A DNA stretch of 64,000 nucleotides from positions 2,542,001 through 2,606,000 of the forward strand of contig NZ_VOQS01000003.1 of assembly GCF_007995085.1 (NCBI RefSeq), given 5' to 3'. Numbering within the stretch: the stretch's first letter is position 1; each line of letters starts with the position of its first letter. The position numbers and the translations under genes were made by a program. This document shows positions 54,491 through 64,000 of this stretch, in pieces. Source of the DNA: Paraburkholderia azotifigens (GTDB lineage: Bacteria; Pseudomonadota; Gammaproteobacteria; Burkholderiales; Burkholderiaceae). The notes below the pieces were generated by a model. It ran no database searches, was not told where the DNA came from, and was given only the letters and a program-made list of their open reading frames with translations.

Positions 54491-55603
54491 TTGGTTTTGG
54501 AACTGGAGCGGGTCACCGTCGTTTCAGGCGGGCTGACGCATCTGTATGGCGTCGATCTGCGGCTCGTCCCGGGGGCGATCAATGTGCTGCTGGGTCCGAC
54601 TCAGGCAGGCAAGACCACACTGATGCGCGTGATGGCGGGGCTCGACAGGCCCGCGTCAGGGCGCGTGCTCGCCGACGGCCAGGACGTGACGGGCGTGAGC
54701 GTGCGTCAGCGCAACCTCGCGATGGTCTATCAGCAGTTCATCAACTATCCCGCGATGACGGTGTTCGACAACATTGCGTCGCCGCTCAAGCTGCAAAAGA
54801 CGGACGCCGCCGAGGTACGCCGCCGCGTGAACGAGGTCGCGTCGAAGCTGCATATCGAACATCTGCTCGAACGGCGGCCAGGCGAACTGTCGGGCGGCCA
54901 GCAGCAGCGTTGCGCGCTGGCGCGCGCGCTCGTCAAGCGCACCTCGCTCGTGCTGCTCGACGAGCCGCTGGTGAACCTTGACTACAAGCTGCGCGAAGAA
55001 CTTCGCGCGGAACTCACGACGCTCTTTTCCGATGGCAAGACAACCGTCGTCTATGCGACGACGGAGCCGCTCGAAGCGCTGCTGCTCGGCGGCTACACGG
55101 CTGTTGTCGACAAGGGGCGCGTGCTGCAGTTCGGACCGACGCTCGATGTCTACAACGCGCCCGCGAACGTCGACGTGGCGGCCGTATTCAACGATCCGCC
55201 CATGAACATGCTGACGAGCGAACTGCTCGAGAACGGCGACGCGCGTCTGCCCATCGGCGTCGACGTGCCCGTGCGGCGTGCGGCCGCGACGGCCGTCGGC
55301 ACGGGCACCTGCCGGATCGGCGTGCGGCCCGGCCATCTGCGTCTGGCACCGCGCAATGCGCACTCGATTGCGGTGCCGTGCCTGCTCGAACTCGCCGAGC
55401 TGAGCGGCTCGGAAACCTATCTGCACCTGCACACGCGTCATGGCGGCATCGACCTGGTCGCGCAGTTGCAAGGCGTGCATCAGATCGAAATCGGCACGCA
55501 ACTGGACGTGTACATCGACCCCGACGAACTGTTCGTTTTCGGCGCCGACGCCAATCTTGTCGCGCGTCCCAAGGTGCAGGAGGTGGCGTATGGCGCGCAT
55601 TGA
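54491..55603 (+). CDS. glpS: Glycerol-type ABC transporter ATPase GlpS
   Basis: A 370-residue MalK-like ATPase with a C-terminal TOBE part. Walker A is the unusual GPTQAGKTT (35-43, Lys41), the signature is intact LSGGQQQR (133-140), and Walker B is VLLDEPL with D157 and E158. The H-loop reads YATTEPLEA: Thr191 stands where the switch His should be. By order and family this matches GlpS of the rhizobial glycerol importer GlpSTPQUV. The start is TTG 54491, close behind AAAGGAGAG. It overlaps glpT by 14 bp. Confidence 0.85.
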   Translation: MVLELERVTVVSGGLTHLYGVDLRLVPGAINVLLGPTQAGKTTLMRVMAGLDRPASGRVLADGQDVTGVSVRQRNLAMVYQQFINYPAMTVFDNIASPLKLQKTDAAEVRRRVNEVASKLHIEHLLERRPGELSGGQQQRCALARALVKRTSLVLLDEPLVNLDYKLREELRAELTTLFSDGKTTVVYATTEPLEALLLGGYTAVVDKGRVLQFGPTLDVYNAPANVDVAAVFNDPPMNMLTSELLENGDARLPIGVDVPVRRAAATAVGTGTCRIGVRPGHLRLAPRNAHSIAVPCLLELAELSGSETYLHLHTRHGGIDLVAQLQGVHQIEIGTQLDVYIDPDELFVFGADANLVARPKVQEVAYGAH

Positions 55604-56698
55604 GTTTCAGAACCTCGGGCATGCATACCGCCCGAATCCTGCATCGCTCGACGACTACGCATTGCAGCCGATGAGCATGGTCTGGGAAGATGGCGGCGCG
55701 TATGCGTTGCTCGGACCGTCGGGTTGCGGCAAATCGACCTTGCTCAATATCGTGTCGGGCCTCGTGAAGCCATCGGAAGGCAAGGTGCTTTTCAATGGCC
55801 GCGACGTCACAACGCTGGGCGCGCGCGAACGCAACATCGCGCAGGTGTTCCAGTTCCCCGTGATCTACGACACGATGACCGTGTTCGACAATCTCGCGTT
55901 TCCGTTGCGAAATCGCGGGCTGCCCGCGGCAGAAGTCCGCACGCGCGTGCACGAAGTGGCCGACATTCTCGACATGGCGCGGGAGTTGCCGCGCAAGGCG
56001 AGCAATCTGTCGGCGGATGCGAAGCAGAAGATTTCGCTTGGACGCGGACTCGTACGCAAGGACGTGGCGGCGATTCTTTTCGACGAGCCACTGACTGTTA
56101 TTGATCCGCACATGAAGTGGATGCTGCGGCGTCAGCTAAAGAAGATTCATCAGCAGCTGAAGCTCACGCTGATCTACGTGACGCACGATCAGGTCGAAGC
56201 GCTGACTTTCGCCGATGAAGTGGTTGTCATGACGAATGGACGTGTCGTGCAGAAGGGCGGTCCGGAAGCGCTGTTTCTCAGGCCCGATCATTCGTTTGTC
56301 GGCTATTTCATCGGCAGTCCGGGGATGAATCTGTGTCCCGTGAGTCTGGATGAGAGCGCGATCAGGCTCGGTTCACAACGCATTGCCGTCGACGCGACTA
56401 CGCTCGCGACACTCAAGAATGCGAATGGCGATCTCACACTTGGTATTCGCCCGGAGTTCGTGCGCCTCGCTAGCGACGGCGAAACGGGCGCCGTCAAGGC
56501 GCACGTCACGCGCGCGCAGCAGCTCGGCAATTACCAGCTCGTGACGGCGAACTGCGAAGGCCATACTTTCAACGCAAAGATGGAGCCCAATTTGCGCGTC
56601 GTCGATGGACCCGTATGGTTGCGCGTCGCCGCGCCCGAAACCGTTTATTTCAGCAACGACGAACGCATCGCGGTACGAGCGGCAGCAGGAGGCGCGCG

Positions 56699-56702
<4 letters not shown>
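55590..56702 (+). CDS. glpT: Glycerol-type ABC transporter ATPase GlpT
   Basis: A 370-residue MalK-like ATPase and TOBE protein, partner of GlpS. Walker A GPSGCGKST (42-50, Lys48), Walker B ILFDEPL with D165 and E166, and a normal switch histidine H199 in YVTHDQVEA. The signature is degenerate: LSADAKQ (140-146) replaces LSGGQ. The defects of GlpS and GlpT are therefore complementary. CAGGAGG precedes ATG 55590, inside the end of glpS; the stop overlaps the glpP start (ATGA). This GlpT is not the glycerol-3-phosphate antiporter of E. coli. Confidence 0.85.
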
Positions 56703-57584
<882 letters not shown>

Positions 57585-57592
<8 letters not shown>

Positions 57593-58397
57593 CAACCGCC
57601 GCTGGATACGCGCGCTCGTATTACTCGTCTATATCGCGTTTGCGCTGATTCCGTTGTACTGGATGCTGTCGATTTCGCTGCGCACGAACGAAGAAACGAT
57701 GTCGGCTTTTTCGATCTGGCCGCATCATGTCACGTTCGACAACTTCAAGATCATCTTCACCGACCCGTCGTGGTACTGGGGCTATATCAACTCGATCGTC
57801 TATGTGTTGATGAATACCGTGATGTCGGTGCTCGTCGCGTTGCCCGCTGCGTATGCGTTCTCGCGTTATCGCTTTCTCGGCGACAAGCACATGTTCTTCT
57901 GGCTGCTCACCAACCGGATGACGCCGCCTGCCGTGTTTCTTCTGCCGTTCTTTCAGCTCTATTCGAGTGTCGGTCTGATGGATACATATGTTGCCGTTGC
58001 ATTGGCGCACATGCTGTTCAACGTGCCGCTCGCCGTGTGGATTCTGGAAGGTTTCATGTCGGGCGTCTCGCGTGAAATCGACGAGACCGCGTATATCGAC
58101 GGTTATTCGTTTCCCGCGTTCTTCATCAAGATCTTTCTGCCCCTCATCAAGGCGGGCGTCGGCGTGACGGCGTTCTTCTGCTTCATGTTCAGCTGGGTCG
58201 AGTTGCTGCTGGCGCGCACGCTGACCACGGTCAACGCGAAGCCGATTGCCGCCGTGATGACGCGAACCGTATCGGCGGCGGGCATGGATTGGGGCGTGCT
58301 GTCCGCCGCCGGCGTGCTGACGATCATTCCTGGCGCGCTCGTCATCTATTTCGTCCGCAACTACATCGCGAAAGGCTTTGCGATGGGGAGAGTGTGA
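57585..58397 (+). CDS. glpQ: Glycerol-type ABC transporter permease GlpQ
   Basis: A 270-residue MalG/UgpE-type permease: VYIAFALIPLYWMLSISLRT, ALPAAYAFSRYRFLGDK, and the EAA loop ETAYIDGYSFPAFFIKIFLP. The C-terminal IYFVRNYIAKGFAMGRV is typical of the class. It pairs with GlpP as the membrane channel. GGGAG precedes ATG 57585. Its TGA shares a base with the following ATG, so translation is probably coupled. Not the periplasmic phosphodiesterase also named GlpQ. Confidence 0.87.
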
Positions 58398-58678
58398 TGT
58401 TCACGTGGATGTACTGGACGCCGGAAGTCGCGATCTTCTTCGGCTGCGTCGTCGTGATGCTGGCGGGCATGACGCTTTGGGAATTGCGCGCGCCGACCAT
58501 CGAACGCAAAGGTTTCTTGCCGATTGCGACGACACGCGGCGACCGGCTCTTTATCGGGCTGTTGACAGCGGCGTATGTGAATCTCGCATGGATCGCCATC
58601 AGCGGCGAGGGCGCGAGCGCATGGCCCGGCTTTGCGGCATCCGTCGTCGTGCTGTTCGCGATCATGTGGCGAGGATAG
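58397..58678 (+). CDS. glpU: DUF2160 small membrane protein GlpU
   Basis: A 93-residue protein with three hydrophobic segments (VAIFFGCVVVMLAGMTLWEL, LFIGLLTAAYVNLAWIAI and AASVVVLFAIMW), matching the DUF2160 family. This protein is found only with this kind of carbohydrate/polyol ABC operon, where it is called GlpU in rhizobia; its exact role in transport is unknown. ATG 58397 overlaps the glpQ stop by one base. Its presence is the best mark that the operon is the glycerol type. Confidence 0.85.
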   Translation: MFTWMYWTPEVAIFFGCVVVMLAGMTLWELRAPTIERKGFLPIATTRGDRLFIGLLTAAYVNLAWIAISGEGASAWPGFAASVVVLFAIMWRG

Positions 58679-58763
58679 AAGAGTAAGAACAAACCGGTTC
58701 CGTTGATGCCCCGGGCGGCAATCGGCTGATGATCCATAAGGGGTGTGGAGACAGGAGAAGACC

Positions 58764-60506
58764 ATGCAACACAGGAGACGGATCGTCGCGCTTGCAGTGG
58801 CAGGAGTGGTCGCGGGGGCTTGTGCGAATCATGCTGCGCTGGCGGGCACGCCCGAAGCGCAGAAATGGGTCGACAGCGAATTCCAGCCGAGCACGCTGTC
58901 CAAACAGCAGCAGATGGACGAAATGAAATGGTTCATCGATACGGCTGCAAAGCTTAAAGCGCAGGGCGTCAAGGAAGTCCACGTCGTGTCGGAAACGATC
59001 GACACGCACATGTACGAATCGAAGACGCTTGCGAAGGCATTCACGGAAATCACCGGTATTCCCGTCAAGCACGACATCATTCAGGAAGGCGATGTCGTCG
59101 AAAAGCTGCAGACCTCGATGCAATCGGGTCAAAGCATTTACGACGGCTGGATTTCTGACTCGGACCTGATCGGCACGCATTATCGCTATGGAGTGATCGT
59201 GCCGCTCTCCGATTACATGACAGGCGAGGGCAAGGCGTACACGAATCCGGGCCTCGATCTGAAGGACTTTATCGGCACGAGTTTCACGACTGCGCCGGAC
59301 AAGAAGCTCTATCAATTGCCCGACCAGCAGTTCGCCAATCTCTACTGGTTCCGCGCGGACTGGTTTGCGCGCAAGGACTTGCAGGACAAGTTCAAGGCGA
59401 AGTACGGCTACGACCTCGGCGTGCCTGTTAACTGGTCGGCGTATGAAGATATCGCCGATTTCTTCACGAACGATGTGAAGACCATCGATGGAGAAAAAGT
59501 CTTTGGCCACATGGACTACGGCAAAAAAGACCCATCGCTTGGGTGGCGCTTTACCGATGCGTGGCTTTCGATGGCCGGCGAAGCCGACAAAGGCATTCCG
59601 AACGGCATCCCCGTCGACGAATGGGGCATTCGCGTGACACCGGATGGATGTCATCCCGTGGGTGCCTCCGTGTCGCGCGGCGGCGGTACGAATAGCCCCG
59701 CCGCCGTGTTCGCGACGACGAAATACGTCGACTGGCTGAAGAAATATGCGCCGCCGGAAGCGTCGGGCATGACGTTTAGCGAGGCAGGCCCCGTTCCCGC
59801 GCAAGGCAAAATTGCGCAGCAGATCTTCTGGTACACGGCATTTACGGCCTCGATGCTGAAACCCGGTAACGTCACGAATGCGGACGGTACGCCCAAGTGG
59901 CGGATGGCGCCGTCTCCGCACGGCCCCTATTGGAAGGACGGCATGCAGAACGGCTATCAGGACGTCGGCTCGTGGACCTTCTTCAAGTCGACGCCTCCGA
60001 ACCAGCGCGCGGCTGCGTGGCTCTATGCGCAGTTCGTCACGTCGAAGACGGTGTCGTTGAAGAAGTCGATTGTCGGTCTTACGTTCATTCGCGATTCCGA
60101 CATTCATAGCGACTACTTCACAAAGAACGCGGATAAATACGGCGGCCTGATCGAGTTCTATCGCAGTCCGGCGCGCGTGGCGTGGACGCCGACGGGCAAC
60201 AACGTTCCCGACTATCCGAAGATGGCGCAGTTGTGGTGGAAGAACGTCGCGACGGCTGCTGCCGGCGAGAGGACGCCGCAAGCGGCAATGGACAACCTCG
60301 CGAAGGAAATGGATCAGGTTCTGGGCCGCTTGCAACGCGCGGGCATGAAAGTCTGTGCGCCGGAATTGAATGCGGAAAGCGATCCGTCGAAGTGGCTTTC
60401 CGATCAACACGCGCCGTGGAAGAAACTCACGAACGAAAAGCCGAAGGGCGAAACGGTCAAGTACGACCAGTTGCTCGCGGCATGGAAGGCGGGCAAGGTG
60501 CGCTAA
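58764..60506 (+). CDS. glpV: Glycerol-type ABC transporter substrate-binding protein GlpV
   Basis: A 580-residue periplasmic binding protein with a signal peptide (RRRIVALAVAGVVAGACAN, cleavage near ALAG). The mature chain is unusually long for the family, with an about 55-residue helical N-terminal extension (SKQQQMDEMKWFIDTAAKL) before the domain start VKEVHVVSETIDTHMYESK. Ligand-contact regions include GWISDSDLIGTHYRYG and YWFRADWFARKD. The C-terminus ends with YDQLLAAWKAGKVR. CAGGAGAAG precedes ATG 58764. It is the last gene, 86 bp after glpU and before a terminator. Confidence 0.88.
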   Translation: MQHRRRIVALAVAGVVAGACANHAALAGTPEAQKWVDSEFQPSTLSKQQQMDEMKWFIDTAAKLKAQGVKEVHVVSETIDTHMYESKTLAKAFTEITGIPVKHDIIQEGDVVEKLQTSMQSGQSIYDGWISDSDLIGTHYRYGVIVPLSDYMTGEGKAYTNPGLDLKDFIGTSFTTAPDKKLYQLPDQQFANLYWFRADWFARKDLQDKFKAKYGYDLGVPVNWSAYEDIADFFTNDVKTIDGEKVFGHMDYGKKDPSLGWRFTDAWLSMAGEADKGIPNGIPVDEWGIRVTPDGCHPVGASVSRGGGTNSPAAVFATTKYVDWLKKYAPPEASGMTFSEAGPVPAQGKIAQQIFWYTAFTASMLKPGNVTNADGTPKWRMAPSPHGPYWKDGMQNGYQDVGSWTFFKSTPPNQRAAAWLYAQFVTSKTVSLKKSIVGLTFIRDSDIHSDYFTKNADKYGGLIEFYRSPARVAWTPTGNNVPDYPKMAQLWWKNVATAAAGERTPQAAMDNLAKEMDQVLGRLQRAGMKVCAPELNAESDPSKWLSDQHAPWKKLTNEKPKGETVKYDQLLAAWKAGKVR

Positions 60507-60540
60507 GTGTCTTAAGCATCGAAGCGGGAAGGCTTGAATG

Positions 60541-60569
60541 GGCGGCGTCGAAAGGCGCCGCCTTTTTTA
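60541..60569 (+). terminator. Rho-independent terminator of the glp operon
   Basis: A 7-bp GC stem GGCGGCG / CGCCGCC with an 8-base loop, then six T residues and an AT-rich tail, 35 bp after the glpV stop. Confidence 0.88.
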
Positions 60570-60712
60570 TTTGACTTTTCGATTCGATTTTAAAGCGGCA
60601 GCAGACAAGCATGATTTAAGGATTTAGCAACAGCCAATCGTCATTCAAAAGAATGACGCGCAATGACCACACATGCCACATGCATTATTGCGAACCATTA
60701 CCGTTCGTGTAA

Positions 60713-60727
60713 TGATAGCGATTCTCA
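60713..60727. promoter_or_regulatory. Fur box upstream of the siderophore receptor
   Basis: TGATAGCGATTCTCA fits the 7-1-7 Fur consensus TGATAAT-N-ATTATCA at 11 of 14 defined positions, with AT-rich flanks (TGTAA before, TTTAAG after). It is centred 128 bp before the receptor ATG. Iron-responsive repression of the receptor and piuC by Fur is inferred. Confidence 0.75.
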
Positions 60728-60847
60728 TTTAAGAGGGGCCGGTCGACGCAGCTTTGGCTCGGCGGGGCGGTTCGCGCAAATGCGTGACCGGACGGGCAGG
60801 CAGTGCCCGTTGCACCAAAAAAATAGTGACAACGACAGGGAATCGCG

Positions 60848-63085
60848 ATGCATCGAACCACGCCACTCGCAGCGGCCGTCATGGCCGTCTTTGCGACGCC
60901 GCTCTACGCACAAACGACGACGCCTGCCACACCGGCAGCACAAGTAGCCCAGGCCGCATCGTCCACATCTCCCGCCAGCCAGCCCTCCGCCAGCCAGCCT
61001 TCCGACAACGCCACACTGCCCACCGTCAAGGTGACGAGCCAGGCCGACAACGCCGCCGACTTCCAGCCCGACACGTCGAGCGTCGGCGCCAAGGTGCCGA
61101 CCGCGTTGCGTGACATTCCGCAAGCCGCGACCGTCGTGCCCAAGGCCGTGCTGCAATCGCAGGCCGTCAGCTCGTTCTCCGACGCGTTGCGCAACGTGCC
61201 CGGCATCACCATTGGCGCGGCGGAAGGTGGGCAGATCGGCAACAACATCAACCTGCGCGGCTTCTCGGCGCGCACGGACATTTACCTCGACGGCTTTCGC
61301 GATCGCGGCCAGTACTATCGCGACACGTTCAACCTCGAGTCGATCGACGTGCTGTATGGCCCGTCGTCGCTGTACTTCGGCCGCGGCTCGACAGGCGGCG
61401 TGATCAACCAGGTCAGCAAGGAGCCGACGCTGAAGAAGCGCGCCGACGTCTCCGTGCAGGCAGGCACGCACGACCGCTATCGCACGACCGTCGACCTCGA
61501 CACGCCGATCACTGACACGTCAGCGCTCCGCATCAACGCGTTTGGCCAGAGCCTCGGTTCGTCGCGCGACGTGATGAAGAACAAGGACTACGGCGTCGCG
61601 CCCGAAGTGAAGTTCGGCATCGGCACGCCGACGGAAATCACGCTGTCGGCGCTGATCCAGCACAACCGCGATCAGCCCGACTACGGCATTCCGCCGCTGA
61701 ACGGTCATCCCGCGCCCGTGAATCGCGGCACGTTCTACGGCTACACGGATGACCGCACGATTCAGGACGTGCAAACGCTGAGCGCGCGCATCAAGCACCG
61801 CTTCAACGAAGACCTGATTCTGCGAAACCAGACGCAGTTCAGCCACTACAGCACGGAAGCACGCGCGACCAACGCGGCATCGGTGCTGACGGGCCCGCTC
61901 GCGACGTCGCCGGCGCTCTCCAGCGGCAACTTCACGACGATCGATCCTTCGAAACTGTTCGTGAAGCTGCAGGGTAAAGACCGCAACATTAACGACCACT
62001 CGGTCTACAACTCGACCGACCTCGAAGCGAAGTTCACCACGGGTCCGCTCAAGCACGACGTGATCACGGGTCTCGACCTGAGCCACGAAACGTATAGCAA
62101 CCAGAGCTTCACGGCGACCTCGCCGGGACTGCCGTCGAACACGATCGGCGTCGTGCCGCTGATCGATCCGCCGTATCTGCCGCGTCCGTCGAACGTCAAG
62201 GAAGTCGCGACCAATCTCGCTGAATCGAGCGCGAATGGCGTGGGCGCGTATGTGAACGATACGGTTTCCATCGGCCAGCACTGGAAGGTGGTGGGCGGCG
62301 TGCGCTGGGACCGCTACGAAGCGTCGATCCACAACTCGATCAACGTGCCGGGCTACGCAACGCAGACCAACTACTTCACGAGTGTGCGCGGCGGCATCAT
62401 CTATCAGCCGGCCGACTGGCAATCGTATTACGTGTCGTACGGCACGTCGTTCGATCCGTCGCTCGAAGCGCTGACGCTGACGAACGGCCAGCAGAGCCTG
62501 CCGCCCGAGCACAACAAGTCGTATGAAGTGGGCGCGAAGCTGGATCTGCTTGGCGGCGGCCTGTCGGTCACGCAATCGCTTTTCAACATTGAAAAGACGA
62601 ATGCGCGTACGGCGAACCCGGACGGCAGCTACACGCTCGACGGCGATGTCCGCGTGCGCGGCTATCAGCTCGGTCTCGCGGGCCACATCACGAACAAGTG
62701 GCAGGTGTTCGGCGGCTACACGTACATGGACGGCGAAATCCTGAAGGCTTTGGATGGCACACAGGGCAAGATTCCCGCCAACACGCCGAAACACACGCTG
62801 ACGTTGTGGACCACGTATCTGTTCACGCCGCATTGGGAAATCGGCGGCGGCCCGACCTATATGTCGTCGCGTTATGCAGCCAACAACAACTTCGTGCAGG
62901 TCGGCGGCTACACGCGCTGGGACGCAATGGCCGCGTATCACGCGAAGCGTTACGACGTCCAGCTCAACGTGCTGAACCTGACCGACAAGAATTACTACGA
63001 CGCGCTGATTCCGTCCGACGGCGGACGCGCGGTGCCGGGTTACGGCCGCACGTTCCTTGCGACGGTAAACTATCGCTTCTTCTGA
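60848..63085 (+). CDS. TonB-dependent siderophore receptor, Fiu/PiuA-like
   Basis: A 745-residue outer-membrane receptor with signal peptide MHRTTPLAAAVMAVFATPLYA. An Ala/Ser/Pro/Gln-rich stretch (with a SQPSASQPS repeat) follows, then a probable TonB-box region (LPTVKVTSQ). The plug domain (about 85-195) has DIPQAATVVPKAVLQSQ, NINLRGFSARTDIYLDGFR and the LYGPSSLYFGRGSTGGVINQ motif. The rest is the 22-strand barrel, ending GRTFLATVNYRFF with terminal Phe. Together with piuC it matches catecholate or mono-catechol receptors such as Fiu and PiuA. GGGA lies before the ATG; a Fur box lies upstream. Confidence 0.93.
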   Translation: MHRTTPLAAAVMAVFATPLYAQTTTPATPAAQVAQAASSTSPASQPSASQPSDNATLPTVKVTSQADNAADFQPDTSSVGAKVPTALRDIPQAATVVPKAVLQSQAVSSFSDALRNVPGITIGAAEGGQIGNNINLRGFSARTDIYLDGFRDRGQYYRDTFNLESIDVLYGPSSLYFGRGSTGGVINQVSKEPTLKKRADVSVQAGTHDRYRTTVDLDTPITDTSALRINAFGQSLGSSRDVMKNKDYGVAPEVKFGIGTPTEITLSALIQHNRDQPDYGIPPLNGHPAPVNRGTFYGYTDDRTIQDVQTLSARIKHRFNEDLILRNQTQFSHYSTEARATNAASVLTGPLATSPALSSGNFTTIDPSKLFVKLQGKDRNINDHSVYNSTDLEAKFTTGPLKHDVITGLDLSHETYSNQSFTATSPGLPSNTIGVVPLIDPPYLPRPSNVKEVATNLAESSANGVGAYVNDTVSIGQHWKVVGGVRWDRYEASIHNSINVPGYATQTNYFTSVRGGIIYQPADWQSYYVSYGTSFDPSLEALTLTNGQQSLPPEHNKSYEVGAKLDLLGGGLSVTQSLFNIEKTNARTANPDGSYTLDGDVRVRGYQLGLAGHITNKWQVFGGYTYMDGEILKALDGTQGKIPANTPKHTLTLWTTYLFTPHWEIGGGPTYMSSRYAANNNFVQVGGYTRWDAMAAYHAKRYDVQLNVLNLTDKNYYDALIPSDGGRAVPGYGRTFLATVNYRFF

Positions 63086-63186
63086 TCGCATGAAGCGATA
63101 GCCCAGGACATGCCGTGCGCTTTCCCGCATGAAGCGATTCATGCAGACCGCGCGCGGCGCGCTCCGTTATGCAGGAACCTTGAACG

Positions 63187-63870
63187 ATGATTGTCTCGAT
63201 CCCGGACGTACTGAGTCCCGCCGAAGCCGCCGCGATGCGCGCTGAACTCGAAGCGAGCGATGCATGGGTGGATGGCCGCGCGACAGCCGGCTATCAGGGC
63301 GCGCCCGTCAAGCGCAACCAGCAGATCGAGCAAACGTCTCCGATCGCGCTGGAAATGGGCGACCGGATCGTCGCGTCGCTGGAACGTCACCCGCTTTTCA
63401 TCAGCGCTGCGCTGCCGAACAGGGTATATCCGCCGCTCTTTAACCGCTATGAAGGCGGCATGCACTTCGGCAGTCACGTCGATGGCGCGATCCGTCTCGT
63501 GCCGGGTAGCGGCGTGCGCGTACGCACCGACATCTCGATCACGCTCTTCCTCACGCCGCCCGACGAATACGACGGCGGCGAACTGCTGATCGAAGATACG
63601 TTCGGCGTGCAAGAAGTGAAACTGCCCGCCGGACACGCGATCGTCTATCCGGGCACGAGCCTGCATCAGGTGCGGCCCGTGACGCGCGGCGCGCGCGTGT
63701 CGAGTTTCTTCTGGGCGCAAAGCCTCGTGCGCGACGACACGCAGCGCGCGATGCTGTTCGATCTTGACGGCGCGATCCAGCGTTTGAATGCGTCGAATGG
63801 CGATGAAGCGGCGCGACGGACGCTAGTGGGCTGTTATCACAACCTGCTGCGCATGTGGAGCGAAACGTAA
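63187..63870 (+). CDS. piuC: PKHD-type Fe(II)/2OG dioxygenase PiuC/YbiX
   Basis: A 227-residue dioxygenase. Iron ligands H97 and D99 are in FGSHVDGA, the distal H160 in TSLHQVRPV, and R170 in TRGARV binds 2-oxoglutarate. The start MIVSIPDVLSPAEAAAM and the YEGGMHFGSHVDG region are diagnostic of the YbiX/PiuC family. In E. coli fiu-ybiX and in Pseudomonas piuA-piuC the gene follows the catecholate receptor, exactly as here, 101 bp downstream. Its substrate is not established. AGGA precedes ATG 63187. Confidence 0.94.
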   Translation: MIVSIPDVLSPAEAAAMRAELEASDAWVDGRATAGYQGAPVKRNQQIEQTSPIALEMGDRIVASLERHPLFISAALPNRVYPPLFNRYEGGMHFGSHVDGAIRLVPGSGVRVRTDISITLFLTPPDEYDGGELLIEDTFGVQEVKLPAGHAIVYPGTSLHQVRPVTRGARVSSFFWAQSLVRDDTQRAMLFDLDGAIQRLNASNGDEAARRTLVGCYHNLLRMWSET

Positions 63871-63874
63871 AGCG

Positions 63875-64000
63875 CTACGCGGCGCTTCTTGCCGAAGAGG
63901 AGGGCGCAGGATTCTTCCGCGGATTGCGCCCGCTTTGCAGCAGAAACACGCCGCCGAGAATGCAGACCATCGCCAGCAGATCGAGCGAACGGATCGGCTC
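63875..64000 (-). CDS. EamA-family permease, C-terminal end (partial)
   Basis: On the minus strand the frame open at the right edge encodes the last 41 residues, EPIRSLDLLAMVCILGGVFLLQ, followed by a short Arg/Ser/Pro-rich tail and a TAG stop at 63875-63877. The GEPL-like start and the final hydrophobic helix match the C-termini of EamA/DMT permeases. The rest of the gene is outside the window. A small hairpin AAGCGC / GCGCTT at 63870-63887 overlaps its stop and the piuC end and may serve both convergent genes. Confidence 0.72.
   Translation of the reverse strand, partial: EPIRSLDLLAMVCILGGVFLLQSGRNPRKNPAPSSSARSAA

Noticed and set aside
54130..54582. A 150-codon minus-strand frame before glpS
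   Set aside because: It overlaps the glpS start and ribosome site, and its composition is irregular without a ribosome site of its own.
58662..60410. A 582-codon minus-strand open frame opposite glpV
   Set aside because: Composition is that of a shadow frame and the plus-strand binding protein is clear.

Overview
The window comes from a high-GC betaproteobacterium of the Burkholderiaceae, most likely Paraburkholderia or a close relative. This rests on codon and GC style, the DUF4148-type secreted protein, the gram-negative porin, the narGHJI-parvulin-narK arrangement and many conserved Burkholderia-type hypotheticals. It looks chromosomal: no transposase, integrase, phage gene, rRNA, tRNA or CRISPR array was found. 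Both ends cut genes: a TadC-like protein on the left and an EamA-type permease on the right.

Layout. 1-1000: end of a Tad pilus cluster with a decayed TadE-like gene. 1.1-4.8 kb: patatin-like phospholipase, NTF2-like protein, prolyl-4-hydroxylase-like dioxygenase, a small hypothetical and a CsbD stress protein. 5-11.9 kb: a red-light signalling locus (bacteriophytochrome heme oxygenase, two response regulators, a PAS histidine kinase and a bacteriophytochrome), with a roughly 800-bp inverted-repeat structure between two convergent members. 12-16 kb: convergent glgX and glgA. 16.4-22.5 kb: SYLF lipoprotein, a response regulator, a tandem-duplicated Asp/Glu racemase, a small lipoprotein and a Tat-exported phospholipase C. 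22.5-29 kb: amidohydrolase with a coupled membrane protein, a diiron protein, an alpha/beta-hydrolase-LuxR fusion and a large AI-2E-family permease. 29-33.4 kb: MocR-type regulator, a coupled epimerase/cupin pair preceded by a repeated 9-mer, and a porin.

33.9-42.8 kb is a complete respiratory nitrate reductase operon, narGHJI-parvulin-narK, read leftward from a good FNR-type box. 43-53.5 kb holds a lipoamide-dehydrogenase-like flavoprotein, an AraC regulator, GrxC, an NlpD-like lipoprotein, YceH, molybdenum-related proteins (a Mop/TOBE protein, a small sulfite-oxidase-fold protein and a ModE-type regulator), an EamA permease and an FAD oxidoreductase. 54.5-60.5 kb is a six-gene ABC importer matching the rhizobial glycerol transporter glpSTPQUV. 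Its two ATPases have complementary defects, predicting one consensus and one degenerate ATP site. 60.6-63.9 kb is a Fur-box-preceded Fiu/PiuA-like siderophore receptor with its PiuC/YbiX dioxygenase partner.

The most interesting signals are the inverted-repeat island with base-paired differences in its hairpins, the asymmetric GlpS/GlpT ATPase pair, a + strand terminator with no gene in front of it that suggests a small RNA near 33.7 kb, the three CCATTATCG boxes before the epimerase, and the duplicated racemase with one damaged active site.
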